Positions 1-6,936 of a stretch of DNA of 16,536 nucleotides are shown one piece after another. Below the pieces are notes generated by a model that ran no database searches, had not been told where the DNA came from, and saw nothing but the letters and a program-made list of their open reading frames with translations. The translations under genes were made by a program, and so were the position numbers. Position 1 is the stretch's first letter. Every line of letters starts with the position of its first letter. This DNA comes from Cyanobacteria bacterium HKST-UBA02 (GTDB lineage: Bacteria > Cyanobacteriota > Vampirovibrionia > Obscuribacterales > Obscuribacteraceae): positions 1-16,536 of the forward strand of contig JAGQHH010000444.1 in the NCBI GenBank assembly GCA_020431945.1, in the 5' to 3' direction.

Positions 1-865
1 CAGGCTCGCCCTGGTCGAAGGTCGGTGGCGCTGTTTGTGATACTGGTAATGGTGGCTCGACGGTGCCCGGAGCCGGCGGGATGATCGGGGCTTTGGGCTC
101 CCCGAAGACCGGCGGCTCGGTTTCCGGCTGGCTAGCCGGAGACTTTTTTGGGTGGCTGGGCTCACCCCCGGGGCCCTGCTGAAGTCCCGCTCTTCCTTCG
201 GTGAGCAGTCTCTGTACGCCTGTTTTCGAGAGCTTTTCGGCAAGATCCTGGAGTTGATCTTGAGTGGAGCCGACCTGGGCTATCTGGCTGCTGATGGTGT
301 CGCATATGGACTCGATGGAGCTTTCCAGATTGACCTCTTCGGTGGAGTCGATCATGAAGACTACTGCTCCGCAGACCTGTCGTTGCGGGCTGGTGAACGG
401 AGTGGCCGAAACACTCAGCCAGCGGCTGTCGGTGCCGTCATTACCGGCCAGGAACAGGCGCACATCCGGGAGCGCCTCGCCGGAGAGAGCTTTTGCCCAG
501 GGCAGGTCCCCGGGGTTGAGACTGACGGTCTGGCTGATGTCCATGAAGCGGTAATCGACCCTGCCTGTCCCGGAAAGGTAAGGTTTGCCCAGCATATCCT
601 GGGCAGTCAGGTTGAAGAGCAGGAATTCGCCTTGAGGGCCGACGATGATTGCGCCCATGAGGGGGTCTTTGAGGATTTCGCCGAGAACCGAGGGAAAACT
701 GCTCAGACCGGTCTCGCCACCCTGGAGGAGGGAGGCTATCGCCCTTGTGGCAGCATCGAGGCCCGGTCGCGATTCCACCGAGGTCTTGATCGTCTCGATC
801 GTCTCGTTAAGCTCGCTCAGCCTCGATTTCAGAGATTCTACGTGCCTAGTCCAGTCATTTGTCAT
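1..865 (-). CDS. PAS-domain protein with proline-rich tail (partial, runs off left edge)
   Basis: Reading the minus strand from the ATG at 865 gives an unbroken frame of 288 residues to the window edge. Residues 1-30 look like a coiled coil (SLKSRLSELNETIETIK). Residues 60-175 look like a PAS sensor domain: GAIIVGPQGEFLLFN near 71-85, a middle segment with WAKALSGE at 123-130, and the typical ending WLSVSATPF...GAVVFMIDSTEE near 149-177. A second helical stretch spans 180-220. From about 230 on the chain is rich in Pro, Gly and Glu and probably disordered. No membrane segment is seen. AAAGGA at 874-879 lies 8 bases before the ATG and supports this start. It follows the chemosensory operon after 119 bases and may supply a sensor input or act as a partner of the response regulator; that role is inferred. 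A kinase or other output domain could lie outside the window. Confidence 0.8.
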   Translation of the reverse strand, partial: MTNDWTRHVESLKSRLSELNETIETIKTSVESRPGLDAATRAIASLLQGGETGLSSFPSVLGEILKDPLMGAIIVGPQGEFLLFNLTAQDMLGKPYLSGTGRVDYRFMDISQTVSLNPGDLPWAKALSGEALPDVRLFLAGNDGTDSRWLSVSATPFTSPQRQVCGAVVFMIDSTEEVNLESSIESICDTISSQIAQVGSTQDQLQDLAEKLSKTGVQRLLTEGRAGLQQGPGGEPSHPKKSPASQPETEPPVFGEPKAPIIPPAPGTVEPPLPVSQTAPPTFDQGEP

Positions 866-907
866 TACGCGGTTCCTTTGCTTACCGGCCGACGGCGTCC
901 TTTAACC

Positions 908-922
908 TTGTACCACATACAA
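908..922. promoter_or_regulatory. Small inverted repeat upstream of the PAS gene, possible operator
   Basis: TTGTA-N5-TACAA is a perfect 5-base palindrome with a 5-base spacer. It lies about 43 bases before the PAS gene start, where a regulator or the promoter could sit. The arms are short, so chance is possible. No convincing -35/-10 pair was found with it. Confidence 0.25.
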
Positions 923-945
923 ATGATTAGAAACGGGCTGTCAGT

Positions 946-961
946 CCGCCTCGTGAGGCGG
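946..961. terminator. GC-rich hairpin between the response regulator and PAS genes
   Basis: CCGCCTC-GT-GAGGCGG is a perfect 7-base inverted repeat starting 24 bases after the response regulator stop codon. In the transcribed (minus) direction no T-run follows directly, so it is not a standard intrinsic terminator. It could be a weak terminator, an RNA 3'-end stabiliser or an attenuator separating the chemosensory operon from the PAS gene. On the plus strand it is followed by TTTCAGGTTTTAT, but no plus-strand gene needs it. Confidence 0.4.
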
Positions 962-984
962 TTTCAGGTTTTATATATCAGACG

Positions 985-1509
985 CTAGCGACTCTTGAGG
1001 CAGAGCATGTCATAGAGCGAAATCAGAATCGTGCTCATCTGCTCGGCGGAGGCTTCCAGGTCGTGCTCTCGCCCATCTATGCCTACGGTGAGGCTCCGCT
1101 TCTCCCGCCCGGGCCTTTTCGGGCTCCTTTCCAGGGCTCTTTTGACCCGGGCGACCAGGGCTTCTTCCTCGAGGTTTTTGAGTAGAAAGTCATCGGCGCC
1201 GCAATTGACGATCTCGACAATCTCTTCGGTCTTGAGGGCGGTTCCCAGAAGAACGAAGGTAAGGTCCTCGGTCTCCGGATTCCCTTTGATCGTCCGGCAG
1301 AGTTCGTAGCCACTCATCTCGGGCATATTGATATCGCTGAGCACCAGGCAGGGCCTGGTTTCTTTCAAGGTTTCCAGGGCTTTCACGCCGCTGCGGGCGA
1401 CTTTCGTGCTGATGCCGCTACGCTCGAGCTGGTGCTGGAACAGCATTGCCTGGGTGAGAGTGTCCTCCACCAGCAAGACTTGAAAAATCGGTCTGTTCTC
1501 TGTACTCAC
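985..1509 (-). CDS. Response regulator: receiver plus truncated hybrid-kinase-like connector
   Basis: A 174-residue protein. Residues 9-125 form a complete receiver domain: acidic pair E15/D16, phosphoacceptor D59 (LSDINMP), switch threonine T90 and K111. It is therefore a plausible phosphate acceptor from the upstream CheA. After a basic linker (about 129-138), residues 139-168 (LTVGIDGREHDLEASAEQM...) resemble the connector that joins a receiver to PAS/kinase domains in receiver-first hybrid kinases, but the protein stops six residues later with no kinase. There is no DNA-binding or enzymatic output domain. The start is GTG at 1509 with GAGG 8 bases upstream, 10 bases after the cheB stop. 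It is the only separate receiver protein in the cluster, so it is the likely CheY-like output; the connector may mediate dimerisation or binding to a partner. Confidence 0.88.
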   Translation of the reverse strand: MSTENRPIFQVLLVEDTLTQAMLFQHQLERSGISTKVARSGVKALETLKETRPCLVLSDINMPEMSGYELCRTIKGNPETEDLTFVLLGTALKTEEIVEIVNCGADDFLLKNLEEEALVARVKRALERSPKRPGREKRSLTVGIDGREHDLEASAEQMSTILISLYDMLCLKSR

Positions 1510-1519
1510 GATCCTGACC

Positions 1520-2593
1520 TCATCTCACCGGTCTCGACTCGCCCAGGACGATTCTGGTGATCAGACGAGCCAGCTCGCTGCTCCCCACCACATGGCAGGC
1601 GGCCGACAGCTTGATGGCTTCCCCGGGCATGCCGTGGACCACCGAGGATTGAGCGTCCTGGACGATAGTGATGCCGCCCTGGTCTCTGATCAGCTTGAGC
1701 TCCCGGGCTCCGTCCCTGCCCATCCCGGAGAGCAGGACCCCCACTGTCCGGGGACCGTAAGCCTCGGCGGCAGTGCGGAAGAGGTAAGCGACCGAGGGTC
1801 TGACGCCATTGATCAGGCTCTGGTCATTGATCACGAAACGACCGGTGGCGGACACCCCGGTCTGATAGCCGTCCGGGCAGAGATAGGCGGTTCCGGGCTC
1901 GAGTTTTTGATTGTGAGAAGCAATCTCCACTCGATAGCCGGTGGTGGCGCTCAGCCAGCCGAGAAGCCCGGTGAGAAAGCCCGGAGCGATATGCTGGGCG
2001 ATCACCATGGGTACGGGAAAGTCCGGAGGAAGCTCTTTGAGCAGGCGCTGTATCACTGCCGGACCGCCGGTGGAGGCTCCTATAGTCACCAGCATCTTCT
2101 CCGGGCGGGAATCGATGTGTGTTACCGGCTGGGCGGTGCTGCGGCTGCCCATGTTGCGACGGCGCACCAGCTTCACCTCGGACATGGCCTTGACTGTGGA
2201 TATGAGCTGCCGGGAAAGGCGCCGGAAGTTCTCACTGGCATCTTCATTTTCGGGGTCTTGCGAGCCGGGTGCCTCCACCACGGCCAGGGCTCCGGCTTCG
2301 ATGATCTCGAATGCCCGCAAAAGGGTGTCCGAGTTTTTGACTTCGCTCACCACCACGATGGGGACCGGGTCCTTCTCCATCACCTGCCGGGTGAAGCTCA
2401 GACCGTCGAGGTCCGGAAGCTCGAGAGCGACGGTGATCAAGTCCGGCTTTTCTTTCTCTATCTGGGAGAGCGCCTCTTCCGCCGTGGTCGCCTGGCTGAT
2501 CTCCATGCCCGGCTCCCCGGCAAGAATCGTCGCTATCCGCTGCCTGAGTTCGGCGGACGGTTCGACGATCAAGACTCGGATAGGATGCTCCAT
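1520..2593 (-). CDS. cheB: CheB-type protein-glutamate methylesterase with a degenerate receiver domain
   Basis: A 357-residue protein of normal CheB length. The C-terminal esterase domain (about 167-350) removes methyl groups from receptor glutamates and keeps the family triad: S174 (GASTGGP), H201 (AQHIAPGF) and D294 (GMGRDGA). The N-terminal domain (1-115) has the receiver fold pattern but lacks its key residues: the acidic pair is E11-P12, the phosphoacceptor position is A56 (ITVALELP where CheB normally has ITLDVEMP), and the conserved lysine before Pro109 is A108. S83 at the switch position remains. The linker is about 116-165. It cannot be regulated by Asp phosphorylation in the usual way, so activity may be constitutive or controlled by protein contacts. 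It starts 4 bases after the cheA stop with a poor Shine-Dalgarno site, suggesting translational coupling. Confidence 0.95.
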   Translation of the reverse strand: MEHPIRVLIVEPSAELRQRIATILAGEPGMEISQATTAEEALSQIEKEKPDLITVALELPDLDGLSFTRQVMEKDPVPIVVVSEVKNSDTLLRAFEIIEAGALAVVEAPGSQDPENEDASENFRRLSRQLISTVKAMSEVKLVRRRNMGSRSTAQPVTHIDSRPEKMLVTIGASTGGPAVIQRLLKELPPDFPVPMVIAQHIAPGFLTGLLGWLSATTGYRVEIASHNQKLEPGTAYLCPDGYQTGVSATGRFVINDQSLINGVRPSVAYLFRTAAEAYGPRTVGVLLSGMGRDGARELKLIRDQGGITIVQDAQSSVVHGMPGEAIKLSAACHVVGSSELARLITRIVLGESRPVR

Positions 2594-2597
2594 TTCT

Positions 2598-4871
2598 TTA
2601 AATCAGCCTTTTCACCATTTCTACGAGATTCGACTTCTCGAAATTGCTTTTTACGAAATAGGCGCTGGCTCCCACTTCCACGCCTTTGCGCCGATCCTCG
2701 AGCGAAGCCAGGGAGGTCACCACAATCACCGGCAGATCGGCAAGAGCGGCTTCCGAGCGGATTTTCTCCGTGAGCTCGAAGCCGTTCATGCGAGGCATCT
2801 CGACATCGGTGACCACCAGGTCGAAGCTCTCCGACTTGACCTTTTCCCAGCCGTCCTGACCGTCGCTGGCTACCGAGACGAGATAGCCTGCCGTCTCGAG
2901 GATATTCTTGAGCAGTACACGGGAGGTGATGGAGTCTTCCACCACCAGAATCTTCTGCTTGACCGGCGGTTTGCTCTGGACCGGGGTCGGCGGAGCCGCC
3001 GGGAATTCGCCGGTGGTCAGGGTGCTTACCAGAATCGAGGAGGTGAGCACGTCGTTCATATTGATGACAACGGCGAGATCCCCGTTTTTCAGCTGGGTGG
3101 CTCCGGCTATGCTCCTCACTCTTGTGAGAGGCTGCGGGAGGTTTTTCACCGCCACTTCCTGCTCGCCGGTGACATCCTCAACGAGCAGGGCGATGGGTTG
3201 CTCGGCGCTGCCGACTATGAGAGCCGTGGAGTCTTCGATGGCTGTCTGGGAATGGACCTGCAAGATATCGGCCAGCCGCACGACAGGAAGCAGTCGCTCG
3301 TTGAAGCTCATGGTCCAGCGTCCCTGGATCATCCGCACGTCCTGGTCTCGGGCACGGACGGCGGAGCGCATGCTCACCGTGGGGATCACCACGTTCTGGC
3401 TGCCGACCCGGGCTGTGACACCGACCATGGTGGCGCGTCTTACCGGCACGGTTATATGGATCACGGTTTCTCTGCCCTTCAGGGAAGAGAGCTCGATGGC
3501 GCCGTTGAGCTTTTCCGAGATCTCTTTGGCGATGGTCAGACCGAGTCCTCTGCCGGAGATATGGCTGACGGCATCTCTTGTCGAGAAGGACGAGCGGAAG
3601 AGCAATTGCATGATCTGCTGGTCCGAGAGCTCTTCGATCTTGTCGGCCCCGGCTATGCCTTTCTCGATGGCGGCGGCTCTTACTGCGGCGACATCGATGC
3701 CTTTGCCGTCGTCCTTGAGCGAGATCCTGACTTTGCCCCCACCGATAGGCTCCAGGGAGATCTCGATCGAGGCCTCGGGGTTCTTCCCGAGGGCTTCACG
3801 GTCCTCCGGTGATTCGATGCCGTGATCGATGCTGTTGCGGATGAGATGCACCAGGGGGTCTTTGAGCTCGTCGAGGATATTGCGATCGATCTCGACATCG
3901 CCCCCCTTGATCTTGAGATTGACGCGCTTACCCTGCTGGCGGGATATGTCCCAGGCAATGCGCTTGAGCAGATCTTTCAGCACCGAGAATGGTACCATGG
4001 TCAATTCCCGCCCCCGGCTGAGAAGCGTATCCACCAGGGTGTTTACGCTGCGGCGGTCGGCATTGACGGATTTTTCGATGGCGTTGATGCTCTCCATCAG
4101 GCTGCCGACGAAACTGTCGTGCAGATCGAGAAATTCCCGGAGGGCATTGGTCTGCGGCGAGTAGTCCTGGGTCTTCTGATAGGCCAGGGAAGTCCGCCTC
4201 ATCACTTCGTTCTCGAGCTCCGGGCGCAGTCTCTGCCAGCGCCGGCTCCACTGGTTGAGCAGGGAGGAGAGCTCCTGGCATTCCACCAGGCGCTGGGCGA
4301 AGGCGAGCTTGGCGTTGACCAGCTCTTCCGAGAGCTTCACCACCTCATCGAGTTTGTCCACCGGTATGCGCACCGAGGTGCCGGCGTCGACGCGGCTGCC
4401 CGGGGCGATAGTGCTGTTGACGTCTGGTCCGGCGTCCGGGGTCGCCTGAGGTTTTTCGGGCATGGCGATCACCCCGGATGGCTCCAGGGCCGCCAGGGCG
4501 CTCAGGGTGCTTTTCAGATCCGCCTCCAGCTCTTCGTCCGGCACGGTGCCCATGTCATGGACGGCTTTCTGAAAACTTCCCACAGCGTCGTTGAGGGTGG
4601 AAGAGACCCTGGCCGGGATGGTGGTGCCGCTGTCTCGATAGCCGACGAGCAGGGACTCGATGGTCTGGCAGCAGTGCTCGAGGGTTTCGACATTGACCGC
4701 CCGGGCCGAGCCTTTCAGCGAATGGAAAGTGCGGAGCAAGCTTTCGATGGTGGTCTTGCTGAGGTCCGGGGATTTCTCCAGGGCGATGAGAGACGTCGAT
4801 ATGGACTGGAGCTGCTCGGCAGCTTCCTCCTTGAAGGCTTCTCTCAATTTGCTAAGAAATTCCGGGTCCAT
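2598..4871 (-). CDS. cheA: CheA histidine kinase with C-terminal receiver (CheA-CheY hybrid)
   Basis: A 757-residue cytoplasmic kinase. Domains in order: Hpt/P1 (1-130) with phosphorylated H50 in TFHSLKGSA; a short Pro/Ala linker (131-165) with no recognisable P2 response-regulator-binding domain; P3 dimerisation helices (about 165-300); ATPase/P4 (300-475) with N box HLIRNSIDHG (342-351), G1 DDGKGID (387-393) and G2 GRGLGL (440-445); CheW-like P5 (475-615); linker; receiver (638-757) with E645/D646, D689 (VTDVEMP), T719 and K741 all present. The fused receiver is therefore probably active and could act as a phosphate sink or kinase regulator, as described for FrzE of Myxococcus. The start ATG has GGAG 5 bases upstream and lies 13 bases after the preceding cheW. 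Loss of P2 fits a kinase whose main receiver is attached. Confidence 0.97.
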   Translation of the reverse strand: MDPEFLSKLREAFKEEAAEQLQSISTSLIALEKSPDLSKTTIESLLRTFHSLKGSARAVNVETLEHCCQTIESLLVGYRDSGTTIPARVSSTLNDAVGSFQKAVHDMGTVPDEELEADLKSTLSALAALEPSGVIAMPEKPQATPDAGPDVNSTIAPGSRVDAGTSVRIPVDKLDEVVKLSEELVNAKLAFAQRLVECQELSSLLNQWSRRWQRLRPELENEVMRRTSLAYQKTQDYSPQTNALREFLDLHDSFVGSLMESINAIEKSVNADRRSVNTLVDTLLSRGRELTMVPFSVLKDLLKRIAWDISRQQGKRVNLKIKGGDVEIDRNILDELKDPLVHLIRNSIDHGIESPEDREALGKNPEASIEISLEPIGGGKVRISLKDDGKGIDVAAVRAAAIEKGIAGADKIEELSDQQIMQLLFRSSFSTRDAVSHISGRGLGLTIAKEISEKLNGAIELSSLKGRETVIHITVPVRRATMVGVTARVGSQNVVIPTVSMRSAVRARDQDVRMIQGRWTMSFNERLLPVVRLADILQVHSQTAIEDSTALIVGSAEQPIALLVEDVTGEQEVAVKNLPQPLTRVRSIAGATQLKNGDLAVVINMNDVLTSSILVSTLTTGEFPAAPPTPVQSKPPVKQKILVVEDSITSRVLLKNILETAGYLVSVASDGQDGWEKVKSESFDLVVTDVEMPRMNGFELTEKIRSEAALADLPVIVVTSLASLEDRRKGVEVGASAYFVKSNFEKSNLVEMVKRLI

Positions 4872-4884
4872 GGGCTCTCCAGTC

Positions 4885-5424
4885 TTATTGATTTACTTCC
4901 AGGGCTTCGACGCTGAGGAGGTTACGGCAGTCGATGATGATGGTACCGTTGATAGTGATACCCTTGACGTATTGTCTCGGGATATTGGCCATGATCGAGC
5001 CGCCGTCCTGGATGTCGTCGTCGGCAATAAACTCCAGCCCGAGCACCTCGTCGGTGAGCAGGGCTACTTGAAAGTCGCCTTTCTTGGCGATGATGCAGCG
5101 GTCGCTGGTGAGAACGGTCTTCTCGTAGAGGTTGAAGAGATGCCGCAGATCGATGACGGTGGTGAGCAGCCCCCGGAGGCTGATGATGCCCAGGACGTAA
5201 GGCGGCGTGCCCGGGACAGGAAGCACCGACTTGAGCTGGAAGACCTCGTCGGTGTACTTGATGTCGCAGGCGAAATGCTGTTTGGCGATCTCGAAGAGGA
5301 CATACTGCCTGCCCGGCGGGATCTCGGGCTTGTCGATGGGGCGGGCAAGCTGCACTGCCCGGCGTTTCAGGATGCTCCTCCTGAGATGGCTTCCCAGCAC
5401 GTCGCTCATATTCTTCTCCGCCAT
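4885..5424 (-). CDS. cheW: CheW-type coupling protein with N-terminal extension (third of three)
   Basis: A 179-residue CheW-domain protein that would link receptor tips to the CheA P5 domain. The CheW fold spans about 38-175; the hallmark segment is LGIISLRGLLTTVIDLR (78-94), including the conserved Arg84 that contacts receptor and kinase. A basic helical extension (residues 10-30, HLRRSILKRRAVQLARP) precedes the domain; similar extensions occur in CheW paralogues of other alternative chemosensory operons. It starts one base after the cheR stop (TGA-T-ATG) with GGAGG 8 bases upstream, inside the end of cheR. Its position between cheR and cheA, apart from the two couplers at the operon head, suggests a distinct role such as the dedicated partner of CheA; that is inference. 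Confidence 0.94.
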   Translation of the reverse strand: MAEKNMSDVLGSHLRRSILKRRAVQLARPIDKPEIPPGRQYVLFEIAKQHFACDIKYTDEVFQLKSVLPVPGTPPYVLGIISLRGLLTTVIDLRHLFNLYEKTVLTSDRCIIAKKGDFQVALLTDEVLGLEFIADDDIQDGGSIMANIPRQYVKGITINGTIIIDCRNLLSVEALEVNQ

Positions 5425-5425
5425 A

Positions 5426-6928
5426 TCAATCGCCTCCGAAAGAGCTGACTATGCTCATGAGCTGTCCTGCGGTCATACCATCCGAGTCGGGCAGAGTCTC
5501 GCTCTGATCCACGTCCTTGAGGAGTTTCACGACATTGTCGAAACAGCGCCTGGAATCGTCCACGCTGCCGTGCTGCCTGTAGATATTGCCCAGGAAGAAA
5601 TGAGCCAGGACATAGTCCTGATCGAGGAAGATCGCCTGTCTCAGCGAGGTCATGGCGTTTTTCTCGAGACCCTTCTCTTGTTGAATGGTGGCTTTCAGGT
5701 AGTACCATTTGGGGTTCACCGAGTCTGTCTCGATCAGCCGGTCGCACCAGTCTATAGCCGCTTCGAGATTGCCGAGATTGGCATAAGACCTGGCGATCAG
5801 CACAAGGGCCGTGGCCGGCTGCTCTTCGGCCGAGGGATGTTTCATGAGCTCGTCGATGACTTCGTGATAGCGTCCCTGGGCGTAGAGATCGTCGATGTCC
5901 TCGAGAACCTCCGCCGAGATCGGCACGATGTCTTCGCGAGTCTCTTCCTGAGAGAAGTCGGTTATGTCGACGACGCTCTCATAGGACTTGAATTCGGCCC
6001 CGGTGCTGGAGCCGGAGCCGAAATACGAATAATTGGTCTTGATGATCCTCACCTGGTGGATCTCGTGAGGTGTGGTGATCGTCTCTTTGCGCAGGACAAT
6101 GGCGCCCTGGAGATTGATGATGCTGAAATCATCCGGGGCCGGGTGCGGTATCTCGCTTGGTGCCAGGAAGAGATAGCCCCCTTCTCTCAGGCAGCGGTGA
6201 AAGCGGGCGAGCACCTCGGTGGCGCGCTCCGGGCTGAAATAGATGAGAACATTGCGGCAGAAGATGACATCGAGATTCTCGGTTCCGGTAAGGGGTGAGG
6301 GATAGTCTTCGCTTGCCAGATTGAGCTGTTTGAAGTTGACCATGGTCTTGATCTCGTCGTTGACCATGAACTTCTCGTCGGCGGTCATGCGGAAGAATTT
6401 GTCTTTGACGAATCCGGGCACGTCCCGGAAAGACCAGCGCCGGTATGCGCCTTTCCTGGCCACATCGATACAGGCGGGATTGATGTCGGTGCCCAGGATC
6501 TCGACTCGCCCTCTTGCCCGGTTGCCGAATGCCGAGTGGGCGGTCATGGCTATGGAGTAGGGCTCTTCACCGGTGGCGCAACCAGCGCTCCAGATCCGCA
6601 GGCGGTCGCGGTCGCCATCCTCGAGGGAGGGGAGAAGGGAGGGGAGGACGGAAGAGATGAGCACCTGGTAAGAGAGCGGGTCCCGGAAGAAATAGGTCTC
6701 GCCTACGGTGATGAACCTGGCGATAAAGCTCATGTCCCTCGGATCGGGACGGCCTCTCACCAGGGTGGTGACATATTCGTTCGGGTCTTCGAAGCCGCAC
6801 TGGGAGGCGGCCAGGCGCAGGCTTTTCTCGAAATCGCCGAGACGCGATTCGGAGATGCGCAAGCCCATATGGAACTCGATCCACTCGAGAACGGTCTGCA
6901 GCAAGTTTCGCGAGAGATCGACACTCAT
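5426..6928 (-). CDS. cheR: CheR chemoreceptor methyltransferase with C-terminal TPR domain
   Basis: A 500-residue protein, about 220 longer than classical CheR. It methylates receptor glutamates using S-adenosylmethionine. Residues 1-75 are the helical CheR N domain; 76-280 the methyltransferase, with TYFFRD (78-83), SAM loop WSAGCATGEEPYS (113-125), D148 in GTDIN for the SAM ribose, and NVLIYF (226-231). A flexible, Ser/acidic segment (285-335) leads to tetratricopeptide repeats from about 340 to 475 (clear units near 373-400, 407-434 and 441-468). FrzF of Myxococcus has the same CheR-TPR layout. The neighbouring receptor lacks a C-terminal NWETF-like CheR-docking peptide, so the TPRs may do the docking. 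It starts 8 bases after the receptor stop with only a weak AGGA about 13 bases upstream. Confidence 0.96.
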   Translation of the reverse strand: MSVDLSRNLLQTVLEWIEFHMGLRISESRLGDFEKSLRLAASQCGFEDPNEYVTTLVRGRPDPRDMSFIARFITVGETYFFRDPLSYQVLISSVLPSLLPSLEDGDRDRLRIWSAGCATGEEPYSIAMTAHSAFGNRARGRVEILGTDINPACIDVARKGAYRRWSFRDVPGFVKDKFFRMTADEKFMVNDEIKTMVNFKQLNLASEDYPSPLTGTENLDVIFCRNVLIYFSPERATEVLARFHRCLREGGYLFLAPSEIPHPAPDDFSIINLQGAIVLRKETITTPHEIHQVRIIKTNYSYFGSGSSTGAEFKSYESVVDITDFSQEETREDIVPISAEVLEDIDDLYAQGRYHEVIDELMKHPSAEEQPATALVLIARSYANLGNLEAAIDWCDRLIETDSVNPKWYYLKATIQQEKGLEKNAMTSLRQAIFLDQDYVLAHFFLGNIYRQHGSVDDSRRCFDNVVKLLKDVDQSETLPDSDGMTAGQLMSIVSSFGGD

Positions 6929-6936
6929 GGCTCAGG

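Noticed and set aside
152..988. 278-residue open frame on the plus strand near the left edge
   Set aside because: The minus strand in the same place encodes a coherent PAS protein with a good ribosome site. The plus frame shows no domain and is its shadow.
866..1010. Frameshift joining the response regulator to the PAS gene
   Set aside because: The other two minus-strand frames after the regulator's end meet stop codons quickly and do not continue the connector. The PAS gene has its own ribosome site, so two separate genes are more likely.
1941..3812. 623-residue open frame on the plus strand opposite cheB and cheA
   Set aside because: It crosses the cheA/cheB boundary, has low-complexity Ser/Arg/Gly-rich composition and no recognisable motif. 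The minus strand codes for clear CheA and CheB domains. It is an antisense shadow of GC-rich coding DNA.
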